From the NCBI GenBank assembly GCA_947683625.1, contig CANTUR010000283.1, positions 16,997,001 through 17,061,000 of the forward strand: a stretch of 64,000 bases of DNA, written 5' to 3'. The translations under genes were made by a program, and so were the position numbers. This document shows, in pieces, positions 59,727-64,000 of this stretch; position 1 is the first letter of the stretch; each line of letters opens with the position of its first letter. A model generated the notes under the pieces. It did no database searches. It had not been told where the DNA came from and worked only from the letters and a program-made list of their open reading frames with translations. The DNA is from Mallotus nudiflorus. Its lineage: Eukaryota; Streptophyta; Magnoliopsida; Malpighiales; Euphorbiaceae.

Positions 59727-61692
59727 TGTAAACACCCAATTTTGGATAATGAAGTGTGGATGCAACAAAGGACTCCGATAATGAAAATGTTATAAATAGT
59801 CCTTCAATACTTGAAGTTTAAAACCTGAAAAGTTTGAATGCATTTCCAAAAAAAAAGTTTAATTGGTTTTCTAAGGACTTGATTGTAATGTTTTTTAGGA
59901 CCTAATTGAAAATTTTAAATTCTTTCTAGGGTCTTTTTATAATTAAAAGTTAAAAAAAGATCATAATTCTGCAATTCCGATCAAAATTCTATAATTTCGA
60001 CTACAATTACACAATTCCGGTTGGCATTATACATTTTCCATCCATTTTTCATATTTTTACAAAAAAATAAAAAATATGTTTCCTAAATTTTGATTGGTTA
60101 AAAATTTTCTTAAATTCCTTTTTAAGATTTATCTAGAGTTTTAGGAAATAAAATACTTTTAAAATTGAAACTCTTTCAGTACATGACCTACGGTTTTTTT
60201 TATAAAAACCTAGCTAAAGCTCTTTTGGGGGGAGCTCTCTCTGTTCCTGGAGACTTTTCTTTTTCTAGGCAATACACAAAAATGCTTTTCTATGATTTAG
60301 ATTATTCACTAACCATTGTTTATTTTTGTGTTGGTGATTATAGAGGGGATTATATGATATCCTACTTGGAGATCAAAACCCATGAAGGTTCATGGAATGC
60401 TATAGATTGAACCTTGTACCTAAATATAGTTTTTAGATTTTTTATTTGGTCCTTTATTTTGTTTTTATTTTGTTTTTTTTTTATTATTATTTTGGGATTG
60501 TATTAATTCTTTTTCTTTCTTCTCTTATTATTTTCGATAGATCATTGTAATAGCTTTAATAGTGGGAATAATGAAATCATGTGTGTGTGATTAGCTGTTT
60601 TATTTTAATTAATTGGTTAGTAAAATTAGGGGTTTTTTAGGTAATTAATTAAAATTAATGGCTATAGAAATCATTAGGGTTTATTTGAGTTAAAAGTGAT
60701 TTAGATTTAAGTGGATAGAATTAGGTTGCTTAATTGATTATTTTATTTTATTTGTTTGATTAAAGTCAATTAAATTAAAGTAGGGTTTTTGGAATTAATT
60801 TCATTGATTGTTTTATTTGATTGTCTTTGTTATTTTTTTATTGTTTTTGGGTTTATTTGTTTGTTTTGATATTGTTTATGTGTTTTGGGCCCTAAGCCCA
60901 TTTTAGGCTTTAACTCATTTAAATAAATTTAGATTTCTTTAGGTTTAATTAATTAAAATTGATATTAGGTCCATAATTAATTAGATTTAGGGTAGAGATA
61001 ATTTAGGCCCATTTAGTTAATTTAAACATAGGCCCACCTTTAATTTATTGTAATTAACTTAGACTTAACTCATTTAATTTAAGCATTTTCCATAATTTGT
61101 AGATATAAGATCATCTTAGAATTAAAACATGTAGAATTAAACCCATTAATTTAAATACTTTATAATTTGTAGATTCAGGCTCATTTTTAGAATTAAAATA
61201 AATAAACTTAGGTTCACTTAAATTAAAATTGAATAGGAATTAGGCTCATTAGTCTTTAAGCTCACTTATAAATTAAAACATGTAGATTTAGCCCATTTAA
61301 TTAAAATCAATGTAGATTAGACTAACTTAGGGATTATGAGTTTAAATGAATGCATTGTTTACGTGTATTTTTCATGACTAGTTTGTCTGGAGTTGATTGT
61401 TTTAATAAGGGTTTATATGAAATTGCATATAAATAGAGGGTAAGATAGTAATTCTAAATGAACACAAGACTGAAAGAAGTTACTATTCCATACCCAGAAT
61501 CTCATGGTTGTAGTGTTGGCTTTCTTTTAGAGAATCAAGTACCACCATTTTTTGATTTGTCCTAGTTATTACCTTGGGTGGTGAATCCTCATCTCCATGT
61601 CATTTCTTTGTGACAGTGGTTAGTGTGTTCTCTAGAGCCTTGAACTCAAACAATGTCACGATTTGGGCGCACGCTAAACCCCGCCATCTACA
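59727..61692 (+). repeat. Gypsy 3' LTR, 1966 bp
   Basis: Matches the 5' LTR end to end, with a roughly 230-bp deletion (joining near 60300) and a small insertion (near 59990-60020). Confidence 0.93.
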
Positions 61693-61697
61693 AACTC
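61693..61697. repeat. Gypsy target-site duplication, right copy (AACTC)
   Basis: Exact partner of 50512-50516, directly after the 3' LTR. Confidence 0.9.
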
Positions 61698-62560
61698 CAT
61701 CAACTTTTAAGTGATGAATACCTTATTTAGATTTAATTCTAACAAATTGTTGATGAAAGAAAGAAGTGTTACAATCCCTTGTAGCTAGCCATTTGATTCT
61801 ATTGCATTCCTTAAAGAAAATTTCTTGTTGTTTAAGGCAACTATCGAAATCCGCATGAGCTGAAAGTTAGCGCCTATGAAGTTCATTAGATAAGTCATGA
61901 GCAAAAATTTTACTTGAATATCCTACAAAACAGAGTTTGCCTGATTAATGTTCTTGTCAAAATGACCGAAAATGCCTCTATTCTAAGTTTTAATCCTAGC
62001 TCGCAAGTGCTTCAATTTAACTCTAAGAAGTTGTATAAGATATAGATTTGTAATAGGAACACACCATCAGTTAGAAATGAAATCCCGAAGGCTGGGATGA
62101 GAAATTCATAATGCTTGAAAGAAGAATCTAGAAACTCTTTAGTCATGTATAGCACATTGAAAAAGCAAAAGGCAACGATTAGAGTGACGCTTAAGAAGTA
62201 TAGAGCAAGATAAAACATGCCATTGAGTAAAAAACTGCAAATTTCCTAAGGCTCTATTCAAACGACTTTCTACTCTATAAATACCATGTCGACCATTTGA
62301 CCAAGTATAAGTACCACCAAGAGTAGGAATATCTAATAGTAGGCAATCATCAATGAAATTGCAAAATTCATGACAAGGACCCAAAGCCAGAGCATTTCTA
62401 ATTTTTTCATGAGCACTTAACACAGCGTTGACGTCCCCAGTGACACACCAACTTGAATCAAAAGGAGTAGAAAGATTATAAAGGACATACCAAAGCTCCA
62501 AACAATGATTTCTCCAAATACTACCATAGATAAATGATATTCTTTACAAAAAATTATTCA
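61698..62560 (-). pseudogene. LINE-2 ORF2 endonuclease and linker, broken
   Basis: The endonuclease C-terminal part at 62501-62139 reads SSWCVTGDVNAVLSAHEK, YTWSNGRHGIYRVESRLNRA. These hold the catalytic D-x-N and the S-R-L-D/N motif of AP-type endonucleases; the usual SRLDR Asp is Asn here. The linker (61830-61698) shows IKWLATRD and SFFHQQFV, collinear with LINE-1 positions 1560-1400. It continues at 50516. Confidence 0.85.
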
Positions 62561-62829
62561 CCAAAACATCCAATGTTATATGCTAATCATGAACTAGAAT
62601 GAAAGGCACATTGGGACTACTATATTTGCCTAAAATGCAAATGGAAGGCAAGATGCAATCATTACAAGCAATCAAAGAAAAACTCAATCTCTTCTAAAAG
62701 GCAAGAGGAATTGAAGAAAAAGCAACCAAGGGCTCAATAATATACACAAAGTCAAAAGAATATTATCTACATAAAGAGAAAAAAGAGCATTGAGCATTAG
62801 GGTTACCCATGCCATGATAATTCCAAAAA

Positions 62830-64000
62830 ATGATCTTTATAAATTCAATTTGTCTGGCTTTCTAGTAACTCTTTTTGAAAGAGTCACTTTATATTTCTGA
62901 TTTATAGGTTGTGCCTTCTTTCTTGTTACTATTGTCCAAGGCTCCTCTTTTATTTCAGCCTCATCAGCCCATGAAAGATTCTGAGTAGTGTCTGTGTCAT
63001 CATGGTCCTAAACCTCCCACACTAGCAAGTCAAACTCTAAAGGAACTACACTGCTTATAAATTATTTTTGTGCAACTGAATCTATCAACCTATTCATTTC
63101 CCTGACCAACACTCCGTATTATCTTTTGTTACATGCTCAATAACAATTTCATGCACAACTTGCTTACTAGGTATAGACGTCAAATTTTTAGCAGCATTAT
63201 ATGTATCTCCCCTGCCAATAAGTTCCATTCTCAGTCCCGATTCTAAATCTAAATGGAGTTGCTGAAAAGCATTGCTAATGGGAACTATTGTAAGATTGTT
63301 TGATTTTTCCTTCCAAATGTGTTTAGATTCTTCTCATTTTTCCATTCTTAATCGTGATGTCTCAGATTTTGAAATTCTTTTACCCTACCTACAATCCTGA
63401 GAAGAATGGCCAACATTAGAGTAAATATTGGAAAAATGTGGTAAATTTTCATAAACCACTTCAACTAAAAAACTTTTCCTAATGCGTTCAATAAGAAGAG
63501 ATTCTGGTAGATTAGAAGAAAAATCAATATCAACAAGAACTCATGCATAATGGCCAAATTCTCCATTAATCATTGCATTATCTATCTTCAAAGGAACCCT
63601 AATTCCTTAGAATCTATGGATCCTAATACTCCTATGGAAGTTTGTAAAACCGCACCCAAGTCTTTTAATTTATTGATTTTTGTATCGATGGATCAAAATT
63701 TGATGTCTAGTGTTAACATTATTGGACCTCTGCTCCAAACGAAATTCTTTTCAACATTAAAACTCAGAATGACATGATAAAAACCCCATCCTAATGAGAT
63801 CAATTTCCAATTGTTATTAATTACCTAAATAGCTATGAGTTTTTTTTTTAAATCCGCAAGCTTCCATGGAGAAACCCCTTTGGAAAGAATAACTTCAATA
63901 AGCACATGTTGACAGGTTGTAAAGTACGATTCATAATTTTGCTGATTAATTTTAATAGTTTTATAGTCTCCCTTATTGGAAGTAACATTGTCATCAATCG
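62830..64000 (-). pseudogene. LINE-2 ORF1 (gag-like), broken, N-terminus beyond the window
   Basis: At the right edge the minus strand gives the DUF4283-like block (NKGDYKTIKINQQNY, PWKLADLKKKL), collinear with LINE-1 ORF1. Further in, near 63440-63390, the knuckle reads FSNIYSNVGHSSQDC, where the first two Cys of CCHC are Ser and Tyr. The C-terminal acidic tail with a WADE-like end is at 62980-62930. Stops are frequent. Confidence 0.82.

Larger units (their letters stand above)
50517..61692 (+). mobile_element. Ty3/gypsy-type retrotransposon, 11.2 kb, gag only, with tandem-repeat arrays
   Basis: LTRs are at 50517-52667 and 59727-61692, both starting TGTAAACACCCAATTT and ending CGCCATCTACA. 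The 5-bp target duplication AACTC (50512-50516 and 61693-61697) is exact. A primer-site-like TGGCGACTCCACTAGG follows the 5' LTR and a purine tract GAAGGGGGG precedes the 3' LTR. Gag of the Retrotrans_gag type is present. I saw no protease, RT, RNase H or integrase motif in the 7-kb interior, so it is a non-autonomous derivative, or pol was lost. Three tandem-repeat arrays occupy its 3' half. Gypsy assignment rests on gag. Confidence 0.9.
47456..64000 (-). mobile_element. LINE-2: L1-type non-LTR retrotransposon, split by a gypsy element; 5' end beyond the window
   Basis: Minus-strand order from the right edge: ORF1 (64000 to 62830), endonuclease (62560 to 62140), linker (61890 to 61698), then after an 11.2-kb gypsy insertion RT (50516 to 49180), C-terminal region (49107 to 48290) and RNase H (48030 to 47492). 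It is the same family as the LINE at 1-4230. The linker motif breaks at 50516 and resumes at 61698, with a duplicated AACTC at the junction. All ORFs are broken. Confidence 0.92.

Overview
This is AT-rich nuclear DNA from a flowering plant, probably a eudicot. Almost everything in it is nested transposable elements plus one ancient integrated plant pararetrovirus. The only host gene with an intact exon structure is a three-exon methylesterase-type alpha/beta-hydrolase at 45404-46670, with clean GT/AG introns. No rRNA, tRNA or CRISPR array was seen.

Layout, left to right. (1) 1-4230: a decayed L1-type LINE on the minus strand, cut by the window edge. (2) 4231-9756: AT-rich DNA without a recognisable gene. 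(3) About 9757-24352, continuing at 44278-44590: an endogenous caulimovirid on the minus strand. Its order (coat protein with zinc knuckle, then 30K-type movement protein, then protease, RT and RNase H) fits the cavemovirus/solendovirus type. It is heavily broken. A Mutator-like transposon (12572-17605, exact 9-bp target duplication) splits its RT. A solo LTR (22706-24129, exact 5-bp duplication) and a giant CACTA transposon (24353-44277) split its right-hand terminal repeat. (4) The CACTA element carries a decayed TNP2-type transposase and subterminal TTGTCAC repeats. Inside it lie a head-to-head TRIM cluster (24872-25592) and two Ty1/copia elements, A on the plus strand (30632-35384) and B on the minus strand (37099-42525, exact TTTAT duplication). 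(5) 44445-44872: an inverted virus-leader fragment and a fold-back MITE-like element, just upstream of the methylesterase gene. (6) 47460-64000: a second LINE of the same family on the minus strand, split by an 11.2-kb Ty3/gypsy-type element (50517-61692, exact AACTC duplication). That element has gag but no visible pol and carries three tandem-repeat arrays before its 3' LTR.

The nesting gives a relative history. The virus integration is older than the MULE, solo LTR and CACTA insertions into it. The CACTA is older than the TRIMs and the two copia elements. LINE-2 is older than the gypsy insertion. All transposon and virus coding regions seen carry stops or frameshifts, so none looks functional. 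The methylesterase keeps an intact Ser-Asp-His triad and a predicted secretory signal and is probably a working gene. All calls come from reading the sequence; no database search was possible.
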